DNA from: Macrostomum hystrix
Taxonomy: Eukaryota; Platyhelminthes; Macrostomidae
Length of the DNA: 64,000 bases
Assembly (NCBI GenBank): GCA_950097015.1
Contig: CATNEN010000025.1
Location: 6,872,001 to 6,936,000 of the forward strand
Direction of reading: 5' to 3'
How positions within the stretch are numbered: the stretch's first letter is position 1; each line of letters opens with the position of its first letter. The notes below the pieces were generated by a model. It worked only from the letters and a program-made list of their open reading frames with translations, searched no databases and was not told the origin of the DNA. The position numbers and the translations under genes are program-made. Below are positions 26,501 through 37,565 of the stretch, one piece after another.

Positions 26501-28226
26501 AGACCTGAGGTTTGTTAGTGACAAACAGACCTGAAGTTTGTTAGTGACCAAACAAACAGACCTGAAGTTTGTTAGTGACAAACAGACCTGAGGTTTGTTA
26601 GTGACAAACAGACCTGAGGTTTGTTAGTGACAAACATACCTGAGGTTTGTTAGTGACAAACAGACCTGAAGTTTGTTAGTGACAAACAGACCTGAAGTTT
26701 GTTAGTGACCAAACAAACAGACCTGAAGTTTGTTAGTGACAAACTGACCTGAGGTTTGTTAGTGACAAACAGACCTGAGGTTTGTTAGTGACAAACATAC
26801 CTGAGGTTTGTTAGTGACAAACAGACCTGAAGTTTGTTAGTGACAAACAGACCTGAAGTTTGTTAGTGACCAAACAAACAGACCTGAAGTTTGTTAGTGA
26901 CAAACTGACCTGAGGTTTGTTAGTGACAAACAGACCTGAGGTTTGTTAGTGACAAACATACCTGAGGTTTGTTAGTGACCAAACAAACAGACCTGAGGTT
27001 TGTTAGTGACAAACAGACCTGAAGTTTGTTAGTGACAAACAGACCTGAGGTTTGTTAGTGACCAAACAAACAGACCTGAGGTTTGTTAGTGACAAACTGA
27101 CCTGAAGTTTGTTAGTGACAAACAGACCTGAGGTTTGTTAGTGACAAACAGACCTGAGGTTTGTTAGTGACCAAACAGACCTGAGGTTTGTTAGTGACCA
27201 AACAAACAGACCTGAAGTTTGTTAGTGACAAACTGACCTGAGGTTTGTTAGTGACAAACAGACCTGAGGTTTGTTAGTGACAAACAAACAGACCTGAAGT
27301 TTGTTAGTGACAAACAGACCTGAGGTTTGTTAGTGACAAACTGACCTGAGGTTTGTTAGTGACCAAACAGACCTGAGGTTTGTTAGTGACCAAACAGACC
27401 TGAGGTTTGTTAATAGCCAAGCTAACAATGATCATACGTTTCTTTACCACAGGAAGAGATGGCTAAGATGCAGCTAGGCCCATCGGACAAAGTGCAGCTG
27501 TCTCACCTGTTCCTGTACCCATCAGGCGCTGGCCTGGTCGGCCGCTCACTCGACCTCCCCACCGGCAAGACAATCCGCATCGCTCTGCACATGCACAACA
27601 AAGGCGACTCGACATTCCACGTGGATTTGGCCACGGCCGCATTCCGATATCCGATGGACATGAGCTACGTGATTCAGAACTTCACCACCGTTCGCTACCA
27701 CGGCCAGGATGTTGAGCCTGGTCGCGAGGCCAGCTTCCTGTACCAGTTCCACACCGATCCGCAGCTGGCGGCCCGCTCCTTCGGCCTGACAGTTCAGCTT
27801 GGCTACCGCGATGCCGAGGGTAAGAGTTACCTGCACTCGGCCATCAACCAGACTGTTTCTCTGTACGAGCCAGATGAAGGCTTCGACGGTGAGACCTTCT
27901 TCATGTACATCTTCCTGGCTGTGCTGACTGTGCTAGCTGGCGCCGGACTCTGGTACCTGTTGAAGACCTACACTCCGGCTAAGAAATTGGCCTCCAAATC
28001 GCGTCAGGCCGTTAAATCGTCCAGGGCCACCTCGGACTCTGACTCTGCCGCCGCAGCCGCCGCAGCCAACAATAACAATGGCGGCCTATCGCCTGGCGCC
28101 AACTATGATCTAGAGTGGATTCCGCAGCAGCATCTGGACATTAAGAATCGTCGGGCCAAGGCCCAGCAGAGTCCGCGACAGCGCAAGTCGCCAACTAAGC
28201 AGGCCGCTTCAGATGCCAGCGATTAA
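23562..28226 (+). CDS. SSR1: Translocon-associated protein subunit alpha (TRAP-alpha), 3 exons
   Basis: Subunit of the ER TRAP complex that sits beside the Sec61 translocon and assists insertion of some signal peptides. Exons 23562-23619, 24690-24877 and 27453-28226 join in frame (phases 1 and 0) to 339 residues; human is about 286. Exon 1 is a hydrophobic signal peptide (MILKSLFTVPFFLLALLAF). Exon 2 is a Glu/Asp-rich lumenal acidic segment, typical of the family. Exon 3 holds the lumenal domain with FRYPMDMSYVIQNFTTV (family FRYPxDxxxxIQNFT, conserved N-glycan site), a second site INQTVSLYE, GETFFMYIFLAVL starting the transmembrane helix near residues 229-250, and a basic cytosolic tail with the conserved DLEWIPQQHLD-type motif. 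The cytosolic tail carries an added Ser/Ala/Asn tract. The 2.6-kb intron 2 contains a minisatellite ending about 35 bp before exon 3. Start chosen because it opens the signal peptide and precedes a clean GTAAGT donor. Confidence 0.93.
25150..25645. other. GC-rich patch and possible decayed mobile-element fragment in SSR1 intron 2
   Basis: A GC-rich block (25165-25220) stands out from the AT-rich intron and is followed by a plus-strand open frame (25233-25466). Its end reads like a globular protein fragment (KAKKFVDELHGLSEEEIKE) before CAG|GTATT. It does not fit SSR1, because exons 2 and 3 join in frame without it. A perfect hairpin, CGACTAGC-GAGATT-GCTAGTCG, occurs at 25620-25642. It could be a transposon remnant or a cassette exon. 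I do not recognise the peptide. Confidence 0.35.
25725..27415 (+). repeat. 26-bp hairpin minisatellite in SSR1 intron 2
   Basis: About 60 tandem copies with unit GACCTGAGGTTTGTTAGTGA plus CAAACA. Versions have GAAG for GAGG, TACCTG or TGACCTG for AGACCTG, or an extra CAAACAAA insert. Each unit contains a short inverted repeat, GTTTGT-TAGTG-ACAAAC, so the array encodes a string of 6-bp-stem hairpins. The array runs to about 35 bp before the exon 3 acceptor. Confidence 0.97.
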
Positions 28227-29495
28227 AACTACAACTTTAATCAATAGCGCAACAATGATGATTGAATCCAAAGACTGGCAAAATCTGGTTAAATAACTTC
28301 TTTAACATTTTATGAAAGCTCCGACATTGTTTCAGTGTTCAGTCAAAATTGTTAACTTCTTTGTCTTTTGCCCACATTTTAACCTTGCTAAATAATGGTT
28401 TGATCCAATTATCTATTTTTTCCGTTTAGTGTAATAGTTTCTTCGTTTTCATTAGATAGACGCGAGTGCCAAAGGCGAGTTTATCCTATGACAATGATGA
28501 CACTATACATAAATTAGTTCAAACACATATATATATATGGCTTAGACGTCTCGCAAAAATAGGAAATTCACTTGACTAGTCTTAGAAAATAGTCTCTAAT
28601 GTTTTGCTTGTCTGCTTGTTTCATTGTTCTCCTGTTTTCTTTTTTTCCGTTATCCATAGCTCAACTTATTATCTAATTCTCCCAGTATCTGCCTGGGTCT
28701 CTCTGTTTGTCTGAGTGTGTTTGGTGCCCTGGTGAAGCCATTAATTCAATTAATACTGTTTGCTTATCATTTGCTTGTTCTCTCCCTAAATTTCTCTATA
28801 GAGTATTCTTTGTACTAGTAAAATTGTCCCATTATTTGTTTTTTTCTGTTTTGGCAATTAAAATCAAGTGCTTTGCAACAATGGGGCAACAATGTGTCCT
28901 ATTCGTTCTGCCCCCCAGAAAAGATTATAGTAGATGGCATTGTTATTAAATATAATTCTGTAAATTGCCTAAGCCTCATAGCTTCATCCGTGCCGTTAAT
29001 AGCTTCTCGATGCTTCATTGCTGATGTCTGAACCGCTGCTGTTTAATAATGCTGATTGTTAATTAACAGCCTATGTCCCGACAAGCCATTTTCACTACAA
29101 GGTATGAAAAATCAAACAGGCTTGCCTCAAATAACAAACTCATGCGCAAATGTGAATTTAGACTAAATGAAACTGTGCTAGAGAAGGTTAGCGCTTAATA
29201 AATAAAACACATGCAACCTGTTAGTTAAATCTAGCCGAATTAACATCTCTTGTGGCTAAACGACTGTTCTATATGCATGATGGAAAAAAATAATGCGCTT
29301 ATAGAATTTCTTTTCTGCTTTTATTCACTTTGCTCTGCTAATAGTTGGCTACATAAAGGATTGAGTTGGTGGGATTGTACTAATCTTTGTTATGAATCAC
29401 TGTTATGAATCAGTGTTTGGCGGATTAAGGTAGATTTTTTGCGGATTAAGGTAGAACTGTGTTGTTTCGTGGATTAGGCTAGAACTGTGTTTGAT
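28227..29495. other. SSR1 3' flank
   Basis: AT-rich sequence after the SSR1 stop, probably 3' UTR and intergenic DNA. Overlapping AATAAA hexamers at 29197-29206 are candidate polyadenylation signals, though nearly 1 kb from the stop. A 24-bp duplication of GGATTAAGGTAGA-type sequence near 29425-29455 leads into the next minisatellite. No gene is seen; the short plus-strand frame at 28707-28949 has no protein character. Confidence 0.5.
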
Positions 29496-30980
29496 GGATC
29501 ACTGTGGAATTGTGCTTGATTGATCACTGTTGAATTTTGATGGATCACTGGGATTGTGTTTGGTGGATCAATTCTGGATTTTGTTTGATGGATCACTGTT
29601 GAATTTTGATGGATCACTGGGATTGTGTTTGATGGATCAATGCTGGATTGTGTTTGATGGATCACTGGGATTGTGTTTGATGGATCAATGCTGGATTGTG
29701 TTTGATGGATCAATGCTGGATTGTGTTTGATGGATCAATGCTGGATTGTGTTTGATGGATCAATGCTGGATTGTGTTTGATGGATCAATGCTGGATTGTG
29801 TTTGATGGATCACTGGGATTGTGTTTGATGGATCAATGCTGGATTGTGTTTGATGGATCACTTTGGAATTGTGTTTGATGGATCAATGCTGGATTGTGTT
29901 TGGTGGATCAATTCTGGATTTTGTTTGATGGATCACTGTTGAATTTTGATGGATCACTGGGATTGTGTTTGATGGATCAATGCTGGATTGTGTTTGATGG
30001 ATCACTGTTGGATTGTGTTTGATGGATCACTGTTGGATTGTGTTTGATGGATCAATGCTGGATTGCGTTTGATGGATCACTGTTGGATTGTGTTTGATGG
30101 ATCACTGTCGGATTGTGTTTGATGGATCACTAGGATTGTGTTTCATGGATCACTGTAGGATTGTGTTTGATGGATCACTGTTGGATTGTGTTTGATGGAT
30201 CACTAGGATTGTGTTTGATGGATCACTGTTGGGTTGTGTTTGATGGATCACTAGGATTGTGTTTGATGGATCACTGTTGGATTGTGTTTGATGGATCACT
30301 GTTGGATTGTGTTTGATGGATCACTGTTGGATTGTGTTTGATGGATCACTAGGACTGTGTTTGATGGATCACTGTTGGGTTGTGTTTGATGGATCACTAG
30401 GATTGTGTTTGATGGATCACTGTTGGATTGTGTTTGATGGATCACTGTTGGATTGTGTTTGATGGATCACTGTTGGATTGTGTTTGATGGATCACTGTTG
30501 GATTGTGTTTGATGGATCACTAGGATTGTGTTTCATGGATCACTGTTGGATTGTGTTTGATGGATCACTGTTGAATTTTGATGGATCACTGGGATTGTGT
30601 TTGATGGATCAATGCTGGATTGTTTTTGATGGATCACTGGGATTGTGTTTGATGGATCAATGCTGGATTGTGTTTGATGGATCACTGGGATTGTGTTTGA
30701 TGGATCACTGTTGAATTGTGTTTGATGGATCACTAGGATTGTGTTTGATGGATCACTGTTGGGTTGTGTTTGATGGATCACTAGGATTGTGTTTGATGGA
30801 TCACTGTTGGATTGTGTTTGATGGATCACTGTTGGATTGTGTTTGATGGATCACTGTTGGATTGTGTTTGATGGATCACTAGGATTGTGTTTGATGGATC
30901 ACTGTTGGGTTGTGTTTGATGGATCACTAGGATTGTGTTTGATGGATCAATGCTGGATTGTGTTTGATGGATCACTACAG
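29496..30980 (+). repeat. 25-bp minisatellite between SSR1 and the ZDHHC17-like gene
   Basis: About 60 copies of GATGGATCACTGTTGGAT plus TGTGTTT, with 23-bp forms (CACTGGGATTG, CACTAGGATTG) and the form CAATGCTGGATTG. Forms occur in blocks, so sub-arrays were duplicated. Open frames on both strands (for example 30478-30714 and 30533-30829) follow from stop-free units and are not genes. The array lies between the convergent 3' ends of two genes. Confidence 0.97.
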
Positions 30981-31513
30981 GTTGATCCATGGATGGTTTG
31001 TGTAAGATGGGCCCATGTACCGTAACTTCATTACTTTTGCTTACATTTATAACAGTTCTTTGTTGAATAGTAGAATTTCTGCTTATTAAATGCGTCAAAA
31101 ACATAAAATCTTAATACATTAGCAATTTCATGCATATAGATGAGATTTTCTAGTTTTTGCTAAGGCACATCTGTATATATATGTACATATAAATTTATTA
31201 TGTTTTGCCTGTCGTGTCACGCACATTTAAATGGAATATCAATTTCACAATGGAAGCAAGAGAGAAAAGAGGCAATAGTAAAAATATAATTAGTCAGCTG
31301 ACTGGATCAGTACTTTTTGTTGTAAAAGTACAACACAGCTATGGAACAGACAGATTGCATGTATCGTATGTTAGCACTTAAGATTGTATATCGAAAAATC
31401 GCACCTCATTTCTAAGAAAAAAAATGTTTACTTGATTGATTGACATTTACTTGCAAGCAGACAGAATGAATGGAGTAAAAATGTCCATATGCTTAAGTTC
31501 AGCACAATTTTGG
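30981..31513. other. Intergenic sequence between convergent genes
   Basis: AT-rich sequence with a TATATATATG tract near 31170, lying between the minisatellite and the stop codon of the ZDHHC17-like gene. It should contain that gene's 3' UTR on the minus strand. No other feature is recognised. Confidence 0.5.
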
Positions 31514-34500
31514 TCACACGCTAAGCGGAAACGCGGCCTCAGTCAGTTCAGGAATGTGACGAGCCGATCTAAGGTGAAAGAACTCCAACAGGTTGCTAAT
31601 CACTCCGCGACTAAATGGATTGCGTACATCTCCCCTGCCGTCCTGCAGGTAGCTGTAGCGTTCGTAATTGACGCTCTCGTTGCTAGTTAGATTGATAGCC
31701 GCGTGAAACCACTGTAAGTTGATGGCTATTGTCAGTTTTCTAGCATATTTACATACCCTGATAACTAAAGATTCTATTAATAGCAACTATTTCAGATGAC
31801 GTCATTTTCCCGCATTAAAAATAAATCTCGGTTAAGAAGTTTATTTTTTAGTAGCAATTTTAGGTGGCGCCATTTTTCTGTACATAATATAGAACTTGAT
31901 GATTTGTCTATTTTAGCAACACGTCTAGATGACGTATTTTTGACGTATATAGAAAAATATTCGGATGATGAGGTTTCTATTTTTAGCGATATTTATAGTT
32001 GACGTCATGTTTCTATTTTTAGCAAAAACTCCAGATGGCGTGACTTCTTTTATCTTTGCCACCTGACCTGCTAAAAGCTGAAACCGAAACCTGGTTATAA
32101 AAACGACGTTAAGAGATTAGCGCTGTTATACTAATAATTAAAAAGATATGCAGTAAATATTTTCTGCTATATTACTCACCACACAAGTAGTAATAAGCCC
32201 CGCCACAAAGGAACCTAGTAATAACAGTAAGCAGCCAGCGATGATAAAAATGTCAAAGCCAACCAGACGAATGCACTTGTAGGCGAAGAAGAATGCAATA
32301 GCAGCGTTGAACATCATTGAAGTCACCAAAATGGCGAAGTAATGCCTGCGCACAATGAAAGTTTTTGCGGCTAACTATGAGCATTATAGATATTTAACAC
32401 TCGAATCGCAAACAAAGAGCATTACCTATTGCCGGAGCCCACACAGTTTCTAACATAAGGGCAATGATGGTCCATGTCTCGCACGCATCGATCGCACACC
32501 CGGCAATGCTTGGATCGCAATGGTCGCACAGATCTACAGGTGTGACAAAGCCGGTCTAATGGATTATCAAGTCCGCACAGGCCAATGTCTGCAGCTCTGG
32601 AGCCGGCTATTCGCATGAATCTGGCGTATTCTGGCGTCTCCTTAGCCAGATAGCCTGGATTGGCCAGCCAGGTGAGGCAGTAGGCCAGCCACATGACACA
32701 GTTGCCAAGCAGGAAGGCAGTATGGGCGCCAGGGTGCAAGCTGAGAGTTAGCGGCCGGACTCGCAGCAGGTAGACAGGATAGCCGAAGCATATCAGGCAG
32801 GCGAAAAAGAAGGCAGCGGGTCCGCCGCCGCCAGTGTTGCCGGTGCCTGAAAATTTGGAATTTGTCATCGAGCATTGGTAATTATAATCCATGGACTGGG
32901 GGGACGTCAAACCCACCCTCAATTACCCCAGCTGTTACTGGTACCCATTTAACAGCTGGGTGAACTGTAGCATTGCAGAGGTAAGTGTCTTGCTAAAGGA
33001 CAAAAATTTTTAAAGTGGAGTAAGGAATCAAACCTCCGACCACCGAATCGAAGTCCGACGCACTGACCATAAGGCTACAATCTCCCGATAAATAATAATA
33101 ATAATTGCAGGAGGGCTGTGGGCAAAGGGCACATCATTTGGTGACACTAGACCCGCAGTCAGCGAGGAGGCAATTCTGCCCATTTCGCTGACTCCTGAGC
33201 ACACACGCACACAGATACTGTACGCAGGCACACGCTCACACAGGTGTGTACATCTGCCCTGACTTTCTCATCGTCAGGCAGTGTACACTCTCACTTTGCC
33301 TTGGAGGTTGGCCCTCAAAGTTGGCATAAATGGCATGACAAGCCCCCAAGCCTTCTCTCAGCGGCTGCGCGCCCAAATAAATGTGGCGTCGCCGCGGAAT
33401 CGAGCTCACGGACCCAGGCCCAATTCTGCCCGATCAACATTTAACTTTTATATACCCCTTGTTTTGTGTGTGAGATTTATGGGCTACTAAAGTGAATGAT
33501 TTGGGCTACTAATTTTTCCACGAGTCGAGAATCTCGCGACCTTGTATTTAAGCTGTATTTGATTGATGAGATTACGTTTACAATATTATGTTTCGAAAAA
33601 AATCATTTTATTCATACCTATAGCGGTCAACCAGGTGAAGAGATTTCTTTGGTGCTTCGGCCGACGGCCGCCAACGTCGCCGTTGCTGCTAACGCCCATT
33701 AGATGCCGGCGAAGACAGCGTTCGACATCAGTGTGACGGCGAGCCACAGCCAGTTGTAGCGGAGTTCTGCCGCACTTGTCTGGCTGAGGGCCAAATTCAA
33801 GCGAATATATGTCATTAGAGTTTGACACCTTTACTGATAACTAGATCACACCTTTTAACCTCACACCTCATAAGACTGTTGCCCTTACTTTTAATCTGTA
33901 AGGCCACATTCATTTGGGGCGCAGCCGCGGAGTGAAGGCTTGGAGGCTTGACGTGCAATTTACCCCATTGAGGGCCAACCTCCAAGGCACAGCGAGAGTG
34001 TACACTGTCTGACGAAGTGAAAGTCAGCTCAGAGTGTACACACCTGCGTGCGTGTGTACTCAGGAGTCAGCGAAATGGGCAGAAATGCCTCGACGCTGGC
34101 TGCGGGTCTAGTGTCACCAAATGATGTGCCATTGCTCCCAGCCCTCCTGCAATTATTACTATTTTTCCCAGTGATTAGGGGGCTTCGGACTTTTGACTGA
34201 GAAGTCTGGAGTTAGAATATTGTGTCCTTTAGCAAAACACTTTATTCTCCTTCTTCAGATCACTCTGTTGTAACAAAGCGATATCGGAATCAGTTGGCGT
34301 AATAGCTGCGGCTGTACCACTGACTCGTACATCTGGTCTAAGAGGATTAAGAAGAGGCCAGTCCATGGACTGAACAGCTGTACACCGCTAACCTCGTTTG
34401 GATCGGCGCCGTCCAGCTGGCAGAGGTCACGGGCGACATCAGCGCTGCCGGCGGCGCAGGCCAGATGCAGCGGCGCCTGTCCGTGCCGGTCGCGTCGGCG

Positions 34501-35133
34501 CGGATCGCAGCCGGCGCGGATCAACAACCGGACGAGGTCCGGCCGGGCTCTGGAGGCCGCCCAGTGCAGCGCCGTATCGCCGTCGGAGTCCGCGGCATCC
34601 GGAAGGGCGCCGCCACGCGACAGCAGATAGGCGGCCGCAATGGTGCGCGCGTGCTGGCTGGCAAACATCAGCGGCGTGGTGCCCGACGCATCGGCGCAAT
34701 TCACGTCCAAGCCCAAGCTCAGCAGGTAGTCTATGACTGGCACGTGGCCGTTGATGCAGGCCCAGTGGAGCGGTCGCTGGCCGAGTTCTTGGCTGCCCGT
34801 AGCCGGCAGATCGCAGCAGGAGACGCCTCCGCGCTCGGCCAGGCAGCGCAGGACGCTGACGTGGCCAGAGAGGCTCGCCCAGTGGGCGGCGGAGCAGCCG
34901 TTGGCGTCCAGTTCGGACAGAGCCGAGGTTTCGAGGGCTTCGATGAATTCAACGCAGCCGCGCTTCGCCGCCTCGAAAATATTCTCCGGTGGTGGCGGAG
35001 TTTGGCCGGTTTCATCACCGAGAATCTCGCCGCCCGGTTTCTGCTGCTGCTGCCGGCGCTGTAGGCGGCGCTGCTCGCTGCGAGCCAGCCGGTAGACATC
35101 GGCCACAGTGCGTGCCAAGAAGTTCTTTTCCGA
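31514..35133 (-). CDS. ZDHHC17: Ankyrin-repeat DHHC palmitoyltransferase, HIP14/ZDHHC17-like, N-terminal exon missing
   Basis: S-acyltransferase that palmitoylates cysteines at Golgi and vesicle membranes. Exons in transcript order: 34393-35133, 33618-33783, 32426-32846, 32180-32345, 31514-31711, joining in frame to 563 residues plus stop. The first listed exon begins at an acceptor (TTCATTCAG) with no upstream in-frame ATG, so the start exon is unidentified. Exons 1-2 give about six ankyrin repeats ([40 protein letters not shown]). Exon 3 has two membrane helices and the Cys-rich domain with CRVCDRC and [12 protein letters not shown], where the family usually has DHHCPWVGNCVG. Exon 4 gives two more helices. 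Exon 5 has TSNESVN, matching the TTxE position, and the PaCCT-like [15 protein letters not shown], as in HIP14. Two of six expected HIP14 helices are not seen, so an exon may be missed between 32847 and 33617, or they are lost. ZDHHC13 is the alternative paralogue. Confidence 0.9.
31790..32050. repeat. Degenerate repeats with TGACGTCA motifs in ZDHHC17 intron 4
   Basis: Four or so diverged copies of a segment containing CTATTTTTAGCAA and GATGACGT or GATGGCGT. The palindrome TGACGTCA (the CRE consensus) occurs at 31797-31804 and 32000-32007. It lies inside the intron between the last two exons. Regulatory meaning is unproven; the simplest reading is an old, decayed tandem array. Confidence 0.5.
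32880..33440 (-). mobile_element. Composite SINE (type B then type A), in ZDHHC17 intron 2
   Basis: Read on the minus strand, a type B element (33440 to 33090, ending CCTGCAATTATTATTATT) runs directly into a type A element (33089 to 32885). The type A head is tRNA-like: GTAGCCTTATGGTCAGTGCG, then GGTTTGATTCC, a decayed B box. Type A continues through GTCCTTTAGCAAGACAC to CCAGTCCATGG. The same B-A order occurs in opposite orientation at 33895-34390. A and B also occur singly elsewhere in the window. Confidence 0.85.
33895..34390 (+). mobile_element. Composite SINE (type B then type A), in ZDHHC17 intron 1
   Basis: Plus-strand copy of the B-A composite. Type B (about 33895-34165) has the diagnostic segments GGGCCAACCTCCAAGGCA, TGTACACTGTCTGACGA, CTCAGGAGTCAGCGAAATG and the tail CCTGCAATTATTACTATT. 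It is followed by a diverged type A (about 34166-34390) with TGTGTCCTTTAGCAAAACAC and CCAGTCCATGGACTGAACAG. Its last bases abut the donor of the first known ZDHHC17 exon. In the type A part, the AATAGCTGCGGCTGT block precedes the CCATGGACTG block, the reverse of the order in the copy at 48603. Confidence 0.85.
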
Positions 35134-36944
35134 CTGAATGAATTGGTATGAAATTTAAATGCATATTTTAGATCTTGTTAATCACGCTAGCGAATGCAGT
35201 AAAGCTAAAAATGAAGTTTCTTCTTACTTTGTAAAGTCACAATTTGTAAATTTATCTGCTGTAGCAATTTCATGAAAGTAATTTTCTTGATTATAAGAAA
35301 CATTATTTCAAGCCTTCTTTTTAAGTACGACTAGACATTTTGTTCACCCATTGTTCTACTATGGGTGTTAAATCATCACTTTGTATGCATGTATGCATAT
35401 GTAATATGCATGCTTTTATTTGCTGCCAAGAAAACGAAATCTTCTGAATTGTCTAAATGTGAAGTAAAGATAATGCTAAGGGCAGTAAAGCCTATGTATA
35501 TGACTAGATAGCAGATTTGTGACAGCCAGTGAGTCTCAGAATTTTATATGAGGACAAGATGTAATATAGATAATAACAGTATTATTAGGCCTAGGCTTTG
35601 GCTTACTCCTTAAATATTAGTCACAATAATTTACATAACAATTTAAAATCTAAGACTACAAAAATGCTGATGTTGAATGCAGATAAAATGTAGTCACTTA
35701 TCGCTATATATATATTATGCATTTACAAATTTTTGGGGACAAAACAAAAAAACTGAAGAAAAAATATCAAGAGTAAATAGCAATCATAGTGAACTACAAA
35801 TACATTAAAAGCCATTTAATATATCAAACAACGTGGATAACATGAAACATAGTTAAATTTTGAAGAACCTATTAAATAGCATTTAATATTTACTATTCAA
35901 ATTCTAGAGAATTACAACTAAAGCACCTAAAGCGTTACAATAATACAAAATAGCTAACCGTAGTCTCGTAGAGAATAAAAACCTTAAATAAATTTTAATG
36001 CACGTGAGAGTCCGATAAAATGAGGTTACATTTTTTAGGTCAAAAAGTGAAAAAAAACTACTTGTGATACACGAAAATTGAAACTTGATACCTTTACATA
36101 GCCATTTTAAACTAGCTTGTTTCTTTAAAAAAGAACCATATGTAAACGAATATTTTTATTTACAGAAGACTCCAATTTTTGTTTGTTAAGCTCATGTTGA
36201 ATTTGTTTCTTGTACGTATTTAAATGCTTATTTTCCGTAGAAATCCTAATAGTGTGAAATTCAATTCCGACTTCAATGCATTCCGCAAGACAATAGCACA
36301 CGATAGCAATTTTTTAGCTTAACCTATTTCCTGCCATCATGCCCTTAGAGCTTGAGAGTTTTTAAATCAACGGAATGGCTTTTTCGTTCATTGCAAACTA
36401 TTTTCGCACGATTGCCAGTTGTAGTGGTATAGTGAGACAGTAGTAGAATCTAGACCTGCTGTTACCAGCAAACAGGCATATTCAATTAAGAGCGAAAAAT
36501 ATATAACTGCAAGATAGCACAATTGGGGTATATGATTCTCAATTAGACTGAGCTTTAAAAATTAGGATTAGGCCTATTATTATTAAAATAATAATGTTGT
36601 ATATTCTTTATGGTATAAGTATTTAAAAAGAAATTTTTTATATAATCAGCTTATTTATTTGCTATTTTTTAACGTTTTTGTATGCTTGCTTATTGGTTTT
36701 CATTGTTTTCTACTTTTCTTAATTTATTGGTCCAACCAATTGTAGCTTGGTTGGAGGTTAAACCTGGGGGTTGGGGGCTTGTGCATTGGTGTGGGTGTGC
36801 ATGTACGTTGCCTGGTCGTGGGGCCCCCCCACCTTGGGGTTGGCCTTACCCAGCCCTATTTAGTGTGGCATGCTGTGCACCGCCACCGGCGTGTCTCTCC
36901 AAGAGGCTTATTGATTTTTTTTGCGTCTAGCAATGTCTAGCAAT

Positions 36945-36965
36945 CTAGCAATTGCCAATTGCTAG
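36945..36965. repeat. Perfect short palindrome
   Basis: Arms CTAGCAATTG and CAATTGCTAG are separated by one base. Three extra CTAGCAA copies lie just upstream (36927-36950). It could form a cruciform or be a transposon terminus; no matching partner was found nearby. Confidence 0.7.
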
Positions 36966-37499
36966 TGTAGCTACTAGCAATGAGTTTTGAAGGACAGTGG
37001 GAATTTTTGCAAAAATGTTGGCTTGAAACTTGAAACTTGATAATAGAGTATTTTTAGTGGCTCGCAAAAATGCCACAAACTAAGCTTTCTGCTTCAAATT
37101 TGTCATCACATTGTTAAGTTTCATATTAATAAACTTTCAAATAGTTTCAACAAGTGCTAATTTATAACACTGTCACGAAGGCCTATTATAGTGTGTAGTA
37201 ATACATAACCCAGTAAAGAAAGTGAACAAAATAAAAAATAATAAAATATCAACAGTCTGCTGCAGTTCCCTGCAAGGCATTCTTTTGCTCGTATTAAATG
37301 AAGCCACGTGAGCCCAAAAAGTTTTGTCTATGGCACAGTCTGCATCAGCATTTACAAATCAGTAGATTCTGAGCATAATGGGCACAGAAGCCAGAGCATC
37401 ATAAAAAATCATCAGTAGAATCTGGTGATCTCCTAACAATTGAAAATCTTCATTAACATTTAATTAAAAATGGAAAAGTAATTTCAATATTCTGGAAGG

Positions 37500-37565
37500 T
37501 TTCTTGCCTAGTTGTTTAAGTCCTGTCTATAAGGTCTAGAGTTCGAATCCCAACTCACTTCAGGA
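37500..37565 (+). repeat. tRNA-derived remnant
   Basis: The segment reads TTGCCTAGTTGTTTAAGTCC, a short gap, then GAGTTCGAATCCC. This resembles an A box followed at the right spacing by a B box (GGTTCGANTCC). No clover-leaf with paired acceptor stem is apparent, so it looks like a decayed SINE head rather than a functional tRNA gene. Confidence 0.45.

Noticed and set aside
34398-35095. Several plus-strand frames opposite the ankyrin exon
   Set aside because: Shadow frames of the GC-rich ankyrin exon; the minus frame has clear ankyrin repeats and splice sites.
36682-36930. 82-codon frame through the GC-rich block
   Set aside because: No motif, no splice partner, unusual composition due to G/C runs.
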